Source: a virus
Length of the DNA stretch: 46,654 nt
IMG/VR virus record: IMGVR_UViG_3300024059_000004
Location: 1 to 46,654 of that record
Strand: one strand, 5' to 3'
In this document: piece after piece, positions 1 to 6,372 of the stretch
Position numbering within the stretch: position 1 is the first letter of the stretch
Layout of the letters: each line of letters opens with the position of its first letter
Notes under the pieces: model-generated
The model's input: only the letters and a program-made list of their open reading frames with translations
Database searches by the model: none
What the model was told of the DNA's origin: nothing
Translations under genes and position numbers: made by a program

Positions 1-14
1 GGGAATAGTTCCAT
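1..14 (-). CDS. start of an unidentified gene (partial)
   Basis: A minus-strand ATG at 14 is preceded by a good ribosome binding site (AGGA, 8 bases away) and reads MELF before the window ends. It follows the AAA+ ATPase gene on the same strand. In MoxR-type modules a von Willebrand factor A or similar partner often follows, but nothing of the product can be seen here. Confidence 0.4.
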
Positions 15-65
15 GTCGTTGTTCCTGAGTCGTTAAGAATAAGTGTTGCCACATCCTTGTGGCGG

Positions 66-81
66 GAGCAGCAGTGCGCTA
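66..81 (-). repeat. 16-base leader motif, copy 1
   Basis: GAGCAGCAGTGCGCTA (plus-strand reading) occurs identically at 66-81, 1170-1185 and 2347-2362. Each copy lies upstream of a minus-strand gene start. This one lies about 50 bases before the ATG at 14 and overlaps the stop codon of the ATPase gene. It may be a promoter element, a protein-binding site or an RNA leader signal. Confidence 0.6.
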
Positions 82-1152
82 GGCGCTGAATGTAGCGGTA
101 ACGAGCGCGGTATTCGAGGCAACCCATTGGCCTAACACACGTGAGGTAACCAATGCGCCACCGGACTTCATTATCATTGCGTTAGCAGCAGTGGCGTGCA
201 TTTCAGCTCGCAAGCGCATCACATAGGTGAACAGCTCATCGATGTTGTCGTTAGTAGCGTGATAGATACACATGTGAATCGCTGCGAGCTGAGCATCTAA
301 GCGGGTCTCAGCTGGCACCTTGGCACCTTGAGGATTCGCCATGATTTCCTCGTAGGTAGGTAACTCGTCAGCAGTCGCAATGTAACCAATCAGGTCAGCG
401 CAAGCGGCATCGCCAATGTAACCAGCGATCATTGCTTGTGTCACCGTGTCAGTAGCAAGTGGCTCATTTTCACCTTGAAAATGGAAGTCGTGAGCATACT
501 CAAGTGAGCGTGGTGATATCACTTGCTGGTCAGGGTCTTTAGGCGCTTCAAGTGGAAATACTGTCAAAGGGCGAGCGTGAATGAAAGCCACATACAGGGG
601 GTGCATGTTGCGATTCACCATGTAGTTAGATAGTGATTCAACGTCAGGCTCAACGTCAAGAATCAGAGCACGATTCGCAGCGTGAGCCAGCAAGCGTTGA
701 GCACCGGCACGATCTTTCACGCGGTTACCCGAGCCCCATACTACCCAGCCCTCAGGTAAATACCATTCGCCAATGTGTTCTTCAGACATAAGCGGAGCGG
801 TCGCTTTGATCACATCGTGTTGAGCTGCGAGTATTTCATCCAGAAACAAAATGCCTGAGGTAAAACCTTTGGCAATCATCGCCTCAATTTGCGACAACCA
901 TGCAGGTTTTGAGTATACGGATGTGACACCACCGTCTTCGGTCTTCTGAGGTATCAGAAAGCCTCGCATGTCAGGCGCATCTACTGAGGTTAAATTCTCA
1001 ATAACAAGCCCGAGCCCCATGCGTTCACAATACTGAATGACCAGCTGGGTTTTGCTAATTCCCGGCCGTCCTCGCAGTATGAACGGGTGACCTGAATTGA
1101 ATTGGCGTGTCAGTACATTGTCAGTCAATTGAGATAAGAACATAGTCGGCAT
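79..1152 (-). CDS. MoxR-type AAA+ ATPase
   Basis: This 357-residue protein is an AAA+ ATPase of the MoxR/CbbQ kind. A Walker A motif GRPGISKT is at residues 28-35, Walker B LFLDE at 102-106, and a sensor-1 asparagine at N143 (WGSGNR). MoxR ATPases usually work as chaperones that remodel or activate a partner, commonly a von Willebrand factor A protein encoded beside them. Here the upstream neighbour is a DUF3150-like protein and a further gene starts just downstream. The start is supported by CTGGAGA upstream on the minus strand. Walker A carries S-K-T as the final residues, within normal variation. The target in the phage cycle is unknown. The family call is firm; the function is inference. 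Confidence 0.85.
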   Translation of the reverse strand: MPTMFLSQLTDNVLTRQFNSGHPFILRGRPGISKTQLVIQYCERMGLGLVIENLTSVDAPDMRGFLIPQKTEDGGVTSVYSKPAWLSQIEAMIAKGFTSGILFLDEILAAQHDVIKATAPLMSEEHIGEWYLPEGWVVWGSGNRVKDRAGAQRLLAHAANRALILDVEPDVESLSNYMVNRNMHPLYVAFIHARPLTVFPLEAPKDPDQQVISPRSLEYAHDFHFQGENEPLATDTVTQAMIAGYIGDAACADLIGYIATADELPTYEEIMANPQGAKVPAETRLDAQLAAIHMCIYHATNDNIDELFTYVMRLRAEMHATAANAMIMKSGGALVTSRVLGQWVASNTALVTATFSA

Positions 1153-1169
1153 TCTCCAGTCGTGTTACA

Positions 1170-1185
1170 GAGCAGCAGTGCGCTA
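1170..1185 (-). repeat. 16-base leader motif, copy 2
   Basis: Identical to the copies at 66-81 and 2347-2362. It lies 18 to 33 bases upstream of the ATPase start codon on the minus strand, just ahead of the ribosome binding site, so it would be in the 5' leader or the core promoter. Confidence 0.6.
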
Positions 1186-1202
1186 CTCCGGTGATTAGGT
1201 GA

Positions 1203-1333
1203 TGCTAGGCATCTATGGGCACACTGATATAGGTAGGTATGGCAATACCATCGTTCCCTTGTTGCCACAAAGCGAGCATGTGCCCGTCAATGCGCCCATA
1301 GATGCCCAGCTGAGTGAGTTACCCCACCCAGCT
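1203..1333 (-). other. structured intergenic region with 13-bp inverted repeat
   Basis: The gap between the DUF3150-like gene and the ATPase gene holds a perfect 13-bp inverted repeat, GGCATCTATGGGC at 1208-1220 and its complement at 1294-1306. Nested smaller stems (1240-1245 with 1262-1267) lie inside, and a competing pairing of 1217-1223 with 1279-1285 is possible. A further imperfect stem is at 1308-1333. No U-tract follows the main stem, so it is not a plain terminator. It could be a processed leader, a regulatory RNA fold or an intercistronic stabiliser. Confidence 0.5.
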
Positions 1334-1343
1334 AGGCTTGTGG

Positions 1344-2318
1344 TTAGAACAATACTTCGTTCACAGCATCGTCAACATTCACTACTGGTGGCTTGCTCAA
1401 GGTCTTGATCACCTTGTCAGCCTTGGCAGCAATCTCACGCTTCACCTTAGGCGTGGCTTTCTTGACTTGCTTGATGCTCACCTTAGACAGAGCATCGATG
1501 TCAGCCTTCAGGCCAAGCAAACGCTTGTCTTTCGCCAATGATGCTGAGTCGATAAGACCAACAATAGGCTTCAGGTTTTCGGTGAGTGAGTCAAACATGC
1601 GAGTACCTTCACCATCAGCAGACTTGTGCAGCTGAGTGCTCAGTGTAGTCACAGCTTCAAGTACACGTTCCTGCAGTGCACCCATCATGTTATCGACAAC
1701 TTTCTGCTGCTTTGTGACCATACGCTTTGCAAGTGCTTGAGCCAGCGGTGCCGGTACATTCATTTTGCCGAACCCGCTAACAGTAGGCACAGGGACTAGC
1801 TCGAGGTTGACCGTAAACAACCCAGCCATATCAGCTTCGCTTGGGTAGGCCGTGATATCACCGAGTTTGCCAAGATTTACCAGAGCTTGACGACGACGAT
1901 CAGCGTATACCTTCAGGAAAGTCTTGAGAGTGCGATTGAAATCCGATTGCATTTCACCCAATTCCTTCAGCAGCTTGATCGATGCTGTGGTAGATACAAT
2001 GCGCGGTCCTTTCAAATCCTTGGAGTCGCTACTCCATGGCAGTGAGTTTTCGTACAGATGGGTACGGATAGCGTTCAGTGATTTGTTCACAGCATCCAGT
2101 TCCTCAGATGCGCCCACCAGCAGCTTTTTACTTGCTGATGTAGAGCCCTCGACAGCACCATGCTGTTCAGCCATTTTCGCGGCCAGTTCCTTGTCTTGCT
2201 TGCTCGCAGTCCAGCGGCCAATCTTCACGGTCGCCAGCATGTAGGAAGCGCCCAGCGTTTCGTTCAGTTCAGCAGCTACAGCTGCGGCAGTGGTATCAAC
2301 TTTATCGGTCTTATTCAT
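1344..2318 (-). CDS. DUF3150-like partner of the MoxR ATPase
   Basis: This soluble, mostly helical protein of about 324 residues resembles DUF3150 proteins, which are found beside MoxR-type ATPases in phages and mobile elements. I recognise the family from overall character and context (N-terminal LNETLGASYMLATVKIGRW, then long amphipathic helices), so the call is moderate. The C-terminal third is rich in lysine (residues around 270-310) and may bind nucleic acid or a partner. I chose the ATG at 2318 because a weak GAGA lies 9 bases before it; the ATG at 2333 in the same frame would add five residues. It is transcribed before the ATPase with a structured 190-base gap between them. Confidence 0.6.
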   Translation of the reverse strand: MNKTDKVDTTAAAVAAELNETLGASYMLATVKIGRWTASKQDKELAAKMAEQHGAVEGSTSASKKLLVGASEELDAVNKSLNAIRTHLYENSLPWSSDSKDLKGPRIVSTTASIKLLKELGEMQSDFNRTLKTFLKVYADRRRQALVNLGKLGDITAYPSEADMAGLFTVNLELVPVPTVSGFGKMNVPAPLAQALAKRMVTKQQKVVDNMMGALQERVLEAVTTLSTQLHKSADGEGTRMFDSLTENLKPIVGLIDSASLAKDKRLLGLKADIDALSKVSIKQVKKATPKVKREIAAKADKVIKTLSKPPVVNVDDAVNEVLF

Positions 2319-2346
2319 AATCAATAGTCTCATTCAGGTTAAGGGA

Positions 2347-2362
2347 GAGCAGCAGTGCGCTA
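2347..2362 (-). repeat. 16-base leader motif, copy 3
   Basis: Third identical copy (see 66-81). It lies 29 to 44 bases upstream of the chosen start at 2318 and follows the small gene ending at 2393. Confidence 0.6.
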
Positions 2363-2392
2363 CTCGTTTACTGCGGTGGTGAATTGTCGGAG

Positions 2393-2584
2393 CTACGCAC
2401 TCCGGTCAAGGGATGTGCTACCCGTGTGATTGATAAGCTCATACCCGAGTAATTGCAACACGTTCAAGTGCTCGCGAGTAAAAGTCTTGGTGCCAGTCAA
2501 TCGGCTCAGTAAAATGCTACGTTCACACGTTGGGTAGTATAACGTGTTGCCGTAGACTTGTTTTCGCTCGATGTATAGATTCAT
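2393..2584 (-). CDS. small protein, unknown (63 aa)
   Basis: The product has no recognised domain. It is neutral to basic, with no membrane segment. The ATG at 2584 overlaps the stop of the upstream 71-residue gene (ATGA type), which suggests coupled translation and supports it as a real gene of the leftward operon. Confidence 0.6.
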   Translation of the reverse strand: MNLYIERKQVYGNTLYYPTCERSILLSRLTGTKTFTREHLNVLQLLGYELINHTGSTSLDRSA

Positions 2585-2796
2585 ATTCTACGTCCTAATG
2601 CCTTGCTATGACCACGCAAAATGGCATTGTATACAGTGACAGGAATTGACCGAATGACTTGGTCATAAGGCACAGCACCTTTTGCGTAGCAGATAGACTG
2701 AGCTATCCGCTTTGCCATGGTATTTTTACCTTGTGCTATAGCGTGTCCTCGCTCGTGTGCTAGTAACTTGATCAATAGTTCTCGATCCATAGCCAT
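2581..2796 (-). CDS. small basic protein, unknown (71 aa)
   Basis: A short, basic, helical protein with no recognised family. A strong ribosome binding site (GGAGG, 8 bases upstream) fixes the start at 2796. It contains HERGH near residue 14, which resembles the HExxH zinc-peptidase pattern, but the protein is far too short and lacks other support, so I read this as chance. It sits three bases after the upstream gene and overlaps the downstream one. Confidence 0.65.
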   Translation of the reverse strand: MAMDRELLIKLLAHERGHAIAQGKNTMAKRIAQSICYAKGAVPYDQVIRSIPVTVYNAILRGHSKALGRRI

Positions 2797-2799
2797 AAC

Positions 2800-3009
2800 T
2801 TAATCCTCCATCAGAGTAGATTTGAAATCAGTCAGCATCATCTGTACATCAGACGTTGCAATCCAATCCTTACGTGATCCATCAAGATCAATGCCGGTGA
2901 ATTTAGGTGATGCTATGTGCTCCATAGCAAGGTGTATACGTTCCTGAACTTGAGCGTTCACTTCCTTGGCGCGAGCCAATTCAGCTTCGAGTCGCTTGAT
3001 GTAATTCAT
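2800..3009 (-). CDS. small coiled-coil protein (69 aa)
   Basis: The start at 3009 (MNYIKRLEAEL) is chosen over an earlier in-frame ATG because GGAGG lies directly before it and because it overlaps the stop of the upstream gene as ATGA. Residues 3-30 are a probable coiled coil. No family is recognised. Many phages carry such short coiled-coil proteins among early genes, usually of unknown role. Confidence 0.65.
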   Translation of the reverse strand: MNYIKRLEAELARAKEVNAQVQERIHLAMEHIASPKFTGIDLDGSRKDWIATSDVQMMLTDFKSTLMED

Positions 3010-3182
3010 TCGCCCTCCTTCGGAGTCAGTGTCAATTCGATACCAGCTTCCCATAACATAGCATCAGCAACTTTCAAGCTACGCTCGCCAAAGAATGTTG
3101 ATACCTGTTCCTCACGTGCCAGCTTGGCATCGTGTTCCGCTTGCTGTGCCTGATAAAAATCAAGTGCTTTAAGTGCAGTCAT
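3006..3182 (-). CDS. small protein, unknown (58 aa)
   Basis: An open frame MTALKALDFYQAQQAEHDAK... of 58 residues, ending as GEGE-like PKEGE then TGA. It is preceded by GGAGAG, and its stop overlaps the next start (ATGA), so it fits the operon exactly. The N-terminal half is helical and rich in Gln and Ala. No family is recognised. Confidence 0.65.
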   Translation of the reverse strand: MTALKALDFYQAQQAEHDAKLAREEQVSTFFGERSLKVADAMLWEAGIELTLTPKEGE

Positions 3183-3184
3183 AA

Positions 3185-3385
3185 TTACTCTCCGAGGTAG
3201 GGGATTGAGTCAATGTCTTCGCAATAGCCACCAGATACAGCGTGGCTTTCCAGATCAATGCTTATACAAGTGGCAAGGCAGTAGTGATCCTTGATCTTTT
3301 CAATAGCAGTTGTGAATGTATCTGACATGATGCGAAAAGTATGTTCGTCTTCGCGGCTGGTAAAGTAAGCGATAAAAGTTCTCAT
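3185..3385 (-). CDS. small protein, unknown (66 aa)
   Basis: The product MRTFIAYFTSREDEHTF... is acidic, with a likely beta-alpha-beta start and two cysteines in the middle. The ATG at 3385 has GAGGT seven bases upstream. It is separated by two bases from the 58-residue gene downstream. No family is recognised; membership in the leftward operon is the main support. Confidence 0.6.
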   Translation of the reverse strand: MRTFIAYFTSREDEHTFRIMSDTFTTAIEKIKDHYCLATCISIDLESHAVSGGYCEDIDSIPYLGE

Positions 3386-3402
3386 TTAATACCTCATGCG
3401 GT

Positions 3403-3446
3403 TGGTGATATTAATAAGCACTCGAGAGTACCTATTAATATCACCA
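3403..3446. repeat. 14-bp inverted repeat in intergenic gap
   Basis: TGGTGATATTAATA at 3403-3416 is followed by its exact complement at 3433-3446, with a 16-base centre containing CTCGAG. It lies between two small minus-strand genes. No T-run follows on either strand, so an operator, an RNase III-type processing hairpin or part of an origin is more likely than a terminator. A second small hairpin, CCGCT/AGCGG, is at 3455-3468. Confidence 0.55.
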
Positions 3447-3540
3447 CCATTTATCCGCTCGTCAGCGGTGGTGGTGTCATTCGCGCCGGTTTTATCCGGT
3501 CATAAACATAATGCTGTCCTCATGTTAGGTGATGGTAGGA

Positions 3541-3732
3541 TTATGCTACTTGAGCGAGGATAGACTTCACGCGGTTGATGTGAAAGTCATAGGTGAGACT
3601 CGAGTTAGTGACACGTACATACTGAGAATGCTTTTTATTCACAAACTTCACGTTTGCATTCTTGTTAGCTTTGATCACTTTGCCATCTTCAGTGATAGTC
3701 AGGTCGCGTTTGATGATTGATTTTAAGCGCAT
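3541..3732 (-). CDS. small basic protein, unknown (63 aa)
   Basis: A lysine-rich protein (MRLKSIIKRDLTITEDGKVIK...) with alternating beta-type residues. No family is recognised. GGAG lies 8 bases before the ATG, and the extended -10 promoter at 3764-3772 lies just upstream, so this is probably the first gene of a leftward transcript. Its basic nature and first position would suit a nucleic-acid-binding early protein; that is inference. Confidence 0.65.
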   Translation of the reverse strand: MRLKSIIKRDLTITEDGKVIKANKNANVKFVNKKHSQYVRVTNSSLTYDFHINRVKSILAQVA

Positions 3733-3760
3733 AGTAAAGCTCCATTGTTGTCGTGATTGA

Positions 3761-3779
3761 GTGAGTATAACATACTCAC
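3761..3779 (-). promoter_or_regulatory. extended -10 promoter overlapped by a palindromic operator
   Basis: On the minus strand TGTTATACT (3764-3772) matches an extended -10 box, TGnTATAmT. It is embedded in a perfect palindrome GTGAGTAT-aac-ATACTCAC (3761-3779). The start of transcription would be near 3757, 25 bases before the 63-residue gene. A palindrome across the -10 box is a classic repressor site. Confidence 0.5.
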
Positions 3780-3786
3780 ATTGGGG

Positions 3787-3964
3787 TTAATACCTTAATG
3801 TCATGTGCTAAACATATAAGCTCCGAGATTTGGAGCAATTTTGTGCACAGAACACAGAACACATATTCTCTTAGTGTCTTATAAAATCGTATGGTATTAA
3901 GGTTATTAAGGACATTATCATATTTAATGCGGCTTCTAGCTGCCACTTAACGTCCTTAATACCA
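3787..3964. repeat. iteron-like TATTAAGG repeats in AT-rich DNA
   Basis: TATTAAGG occurs exactly at 3895-3902 and 3904-3911, inverted at 3954-3961, and with one mismatch inverted at 3793-3800. The outer copies form an 11-bp perfect inverted repeat (3892-3902 with 3954-3964). The DNA between genes here (3733-4002) is AT-rich and no gene fits. An origin of replication or a multi-site operator is possible. Confidence 0.45.
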
Positions 3965-4002
3965 CACATACATACACCAAGCGGTGCATAATCACGCTAT
4001 AA

Positions 4003-4254
4003 TTACGCGTAACCTGCCAGCTTCATTCGTGCTTTCGGTGATAAGAACTCGTCACCACCAGTCATAATGAAGTCTGAACGCTTGGTTTTAACCTTGTGCC
4101 TAGCTTGCTCAGTTCTGATCTGACCACTAAGTGATCTAGACACCTTGCTGAATCGCTGCTGCTGAGTCGTTGACAACAAGTCTTCAGGTTGTGTAATCCC
4201 GTGCTTATTGTCTTCAATGCCATTAACTAACCACGTAGTTTTGCGGTATCTCAT
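4003..4254 (-). CDS. small basic protein, unknown (83 aa)
   Basis: A basic protein (MRYRKTTWLVNGIEDNKHG...) with many Gln, Ser, Lys and Arg residues and no membrane segment. GGAG lies 9 bases before the ATG. It is the gene nearest the divergent control region on the leftward side and is followed by the repeat-bearing gap. No family is recognised. Confidence 0.6.
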   Translation of the reverse strand: MRYRKTTWLVNGIEDNKHGITQPEDLLSTTQQQRFSKVSRSLSGQIRTEQARHKVKTKRSDFIMTGGDEFLSPKARMKLAGYA

Positions 4255-4282
4255 AACACATACTCCAGTTGATATTGAGCTG

Positions 4283-4310
4283 TCGATACAAAGTCATAGT
4301 GACATGTCAA
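4283..4310 (-). promoter_or_regulatory. possible leftward promoter with palindrome
   Basis: On the minus strand TTGACA (4305-4310) is followed after 16 bases by TATCGA (4283-4288). The -35 box is perfect, the -10 box is weak. The palindrome TGACATGTCA (4300-4309) covers the -35 box. It would drive the 83-residue gene starting at 4254. Confidence 0.35.
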
Positions 4311-4637
4311 TATAAACTGGCAGACCACCATTGATCTGCCCATCGTTTCCTGCTCATTTGATGTTGTTCTTTAGCATCCCGCACCATTCCTGAGTTACCG
4401 TTTAACACCTAGACCGATTCAGATATTCCTACGGAATGACAAGGGTCGGGCTCAGTTCAAGCTTGCTTACTAAAGCATCGCATGATTTCTTGATTTGCTC
4501 TCAGGAACCGAAGCCGCTGGATGCTTGAACCCACTGTATACAGAGGTCTTCAGGATAAGAGCCTGACTTCGCCGCAGTCCGTAGCAGCTAGGGGATTCAG
4601 TTGGGAAGCTATCGAATCCTCACCTATACGGTCGTAA

Positions 4638-4678
4638 CCCCCCACCCCGAGTGGACGGTGGCGCGCGCCCGTGGGGGG
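4638..4678. terminator. strong GC-rich hairpin
   Basis: CCCCCCAC at 4638-4645 pairs perfectly with GTGGGGGG at 4671-4678. Inside it is a 10-bp palindrome, GGCGCGCGCC (4660-4669). On the plus strand only GGTTT follows, so as an intrinsic terminator it is imperfect. It could insulate the promoter at 4770 from upstream transcription or be a protein-binding or packaging signal. Confidence 0.45.
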
Positions 4679-4769
4679 TGGTTTATCCCAATCACGCAGA
4701 ATTATTGTCAAAAATTGACTTTACACTTTCGCTACTCACCACAAAAAATAAAAAAGTTTAAAAAATAAC

Positions 4770-4797
4770 TTGACATCAAATCTACACTCCCTATACT
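4770..4797 (+). promoter_or_regulatory. sigma-70 promoter of the rightward gene block
   Basis: TTGACA at 4770-4775, a 16-base spacer, and TATACT at 4792-4797, directly after an A-rich tract (4741-4768) that could act as an UP element. Transcription would start near 4804, 30 bases before the first rightward gene. A related string TTGAC..TACACT..ACTCACCAC lies upstream at 4715-4742 but lacks promoter spacing. Confidence 0.7.
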
Positions 4798-4833
4798 CAG
4801 CACCACTGACTAACCAAACCACGAGACCGAAGC

Positions 4834-5133
4834 ATGATTACTCCCGACTATAAGCAAGATGAAATCCGCGCCCTCTGGCAGAAAACTTTGGACCTGCACG
4901 CGAACATGAAGCTGGGTGACAAAATCACTCATCCTATGCGTGAGGAAATGGCGCAGCTCAGCGTCAGGCTGTTCCAGCTGGGTACGGACATCGGAGCGTG
5001 CCGAATCTATGTGCCTGAGTTCAAGCCTGACATCACGCAACCAATTCCAGTCCCTACTGCGGAGAGTCTTGAGCCACAACCTGCGGAGCACATCCATGTG
5101 TTCCCAACCACCAACCCAAACGGTGACCTCTGA
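4834..5133 (+). CDS. small protein, unknown (99 aa)
   Basis: This is the first gene after the rightward promoter. Residues 5-55 are helical (DYKQDEIRALWQKTLDLHANM), and the rest is proline-rich. No family is recognised. The stop overlaps the next start (TGATG), so translation is probably coupled to the zinc-finger-like gene. Confidence 0.65.
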   Translation: MITPDYKQDEIRALWQKTLDLHANMKLGDKITHPMREEMAQLSVRLFQLGTDIGACRIYVPEFKPDITQPIPVPTAESLEPQPAEHIHVFPTTNPNGDL

Positions 5134-5333
5134 TGAAGGTATCCAGAGCACTGCGAGAAAACGCGGGTTCATGCAGCTTCTGTTTCAGAGGCAAGAGCGT
5201 GAACCACAAAACCGTATGGCCTTACAAAGAGGTATGGGTAGTTACCTCAGAAGTCAGAAACGGGAGCCCGACCATTCGGTTCTGTGATCAGTGCCGCGAC
5301 CAATTTGTACAACAAGCAACCGGCGACCAGTGA
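5133..5333 (+). CDS. small zinc-ribbon-like protein (66 aa)
   Basis: The product has two CxxC pairs, CSFC near residue 14 and CDQC near residue 52, with a beta-rich stretch between them. This is the usual layout of a four-cysteine zinc ribbon. Such phage proteins commonly bind nucleic acid or host transcription factors, but nothing here shows which. It overlaps its neighbours by single bases on both sides (TGATG). Confidence 0.65.
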   Translation: MKVSRALRENAGSCSFCFRGKSVNHKTVWPYKEVWVVTSEVRNGSPTIRFCDQCRDQFVQQATGDQ

Positions 5334-5542
5334 TGGACTTCGACAGGCGCAAGATGCAAGACGCTCTGACGGATGGGTTTTTAACCTATGTGGTTCAGAG
5401 CACTTACCCCACTGTCTACGATTATTTGACTGCGGAGAAGCATGACCAGTATCGCAATGACCCATTAATACACCGTAAGGTGCAGGTGCTGGTGTCAGGG
5501 ACGATGCAAATTATTGAACAAAACCTAGAGGATTTAAAATGA
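5333..5542 (+). CDS. small protein, unknown (69 aa)
   Basis: The product MDFDRRKMQDALTDGFLTYV... is helical, with no recognised family. The start at 5333 overlaps the upstream stop (TGATG). The stop overlaps the start of the ribbon-helix-helix gene (ATGA), which fits a coupled operon. Confidence 0.6.
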   Translation: MDFDRRKMQDALTDGFLTYVVQSTYPTVYDYLTAEKHDQYRNDPLIHRKVQVLVSGTMQIIEQNLEDLK

Positions 5543-5715
5543 GTAGCCCAACCAACCACGACAAGACCAGAGTCAACGTCTTCCTCCCCAACAAACTGCT
5601 GAAGGCATGTAAGACACTTGCCAAGCTTAGGGCGACTAGCTACTCTGAAATTATCCGTCAGGCGACCGCATCATATGTTGTCGCGGAACTGAAGAAGGAG
5701 CGTGACAACAAATGA
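5539..5715 (+). CDS. ribbon-helix-helix DNA-binding protein (58 aa)
   Basis: The layout is a beta strand TRVNVFLPNKLL (residues 10-21), then a first helix KACKTLAKLRA and a second helix SYSEIIRQATASYV. This is the Arc/MetJ/CopG ribbon-helix-helix fold, which binds palindromic operators as a dimer of dimers. It begins at an ATGA overlap and ends at another. Palindromes over phage promoters at 3761-3779 and 4300-4309 are plausible targets, though this is inference. Confidence 0.7.
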   Translation: MSSPTNHDKTRVNVFLPNKLLKACKTLAKLRATSYSEIIRQATASYVVAELKKERDNK

Positions 5716-6197
5716 CACTCCCGGTGACCACACCTACCAGCACACTGGACCTGCCCAAGATGGCAGCTCTGGCAGCTGAGCTCGGTGCCGAATTGCTGCC
5801 GGTGGGGGAAATCCTGAAACGCTTTGACTTGGAGGCTGGACAATTACGCCACCTCCTGAAAAACGACGCGCAGTTCCGGATGATGATCAAGGATTTCAAG
5901 CGCGAGTGGAATTCACCCATGTCGGCAAAGGACCGCATCAAGCTGAAGGCGCTTCTAATGGTGGAGGACAACTTGATGGAGTTGCATCGCATCTTCAATC
6001 AAGCGGACATCAACCCGACCGCCCGGATGGATGCGTTCAAGATGATGACTGAGCTTTCAGACGCGAAGCCGAAGAAGGAAGCACCGGACAGCGCGAAATT
6101 TAGCCTGACCCTGAATCTGGGGGCGCACAGAACGGAGCCATTTGAGATATCCGCTGAAGCGCAAACCTACCTCGAAGCGGGTGACAAGAATGAGTAA
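5712..6197 (+). CDS. probable terminase small subunit
   Basis: A 161-residue protein with an N-terminal helix-turn-helix-like region (about residues 33-60, VGEILKRFDLEAGQLRHLL), a long central helical part suited to oligomerisation (70-115), and an acidic tail. This arrangement is that of small terminase proteins, which bind the packaging site and load the large terminase. It lies about 4.4 kb before the large subunit, farther than usual, with unrelated small genes between. Another small DNA-binding role cannot be excluded. Confidence 0.5.
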   Translation: MTLPVTTPTSTLDLPKMAALAAELGAELLPVGEILKRFDLEAGQLRHLLKNDAQFRMMIKDFKREWNSPMSAKDRIKLKALLMVEDNLMELHRIFNQADINPTARMDAFKMMTELSDAKPKKEAPDSAKFSLTLNLGAHRTEPFEISAEAQTYLEAGDKNE

Positions 6198-6372
6198 CCA
6201 GATAATGGAAAACCGTTTCGTGAGGCGCGAGCGCCAAGAGCCTGTACGAGGAAAGCAGGATACCTATCAGACCATCCCGGTAAAAATCCTGCAACAGCGT
6301 CTGAAGAACGGTGCCTATGCTCAGTGGGGCGAGTGGCATGATGTGCCTACGGTGGAGCCTGAGGATGAGTGA
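6190..6372 (+). CDS. small protein, unknown (60 aa)
   Basis: A basic protein of 60 residues (MSNQIMENRFVRRERQEP...). It may also start at 6205 (MENRF). It overlaps the upstream gene by 8 bases and the downstream one by an ATGAGTGA junction. No family is recognised. Confidence 0.55.
   Translation: MSNQIMENRFVRRERQEPVRGKQDTYQTIPVKILQQRLKNGAYAQWGEWHDVPTVEPEDE

Larger units (their letters stand above)
4255..4833. other. divergent noncoding control region
   Basis: No credible gene fits in these 579 bases. They separate leftward from rightward genes. Visible parts are a 10-bp palindrome TGACATGTCA (4300-4309), a GGCAGA/TCTGCC hairpin (4319-4340), an ATTCC/GGAAT hairpin (about 4424-4436), a GGATTC/GAATCC stem (4593-4619), a very GC-rich hairpin (4638-4678), and an A-rich tract followed by a rightward promoter. 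The stretch 4340-4640 has mixed composition and many short stems, so a noncoding RNA is possible, but I recognise no known RNA family. Confidence 0.6.

Noticed and set aside
1199-2244. Plus-strand frames across the DUF3150-like gene
   Set aside because: Opposite to the clear operon direction, no ribosome binding sites, basic/Ser-rich shadow composition.
2581-2796. HERGH in the 71-aa protein as a metallopeptidase site
   Set aside because: The protein is too short and lacks a third ligand or fold context.
4560-4625. tRNA-like fold with GGATTC...GAATCC arm
   Set aside because: No acceptor stem, anticodon arm or CCA end can be drawn in the right geometry.
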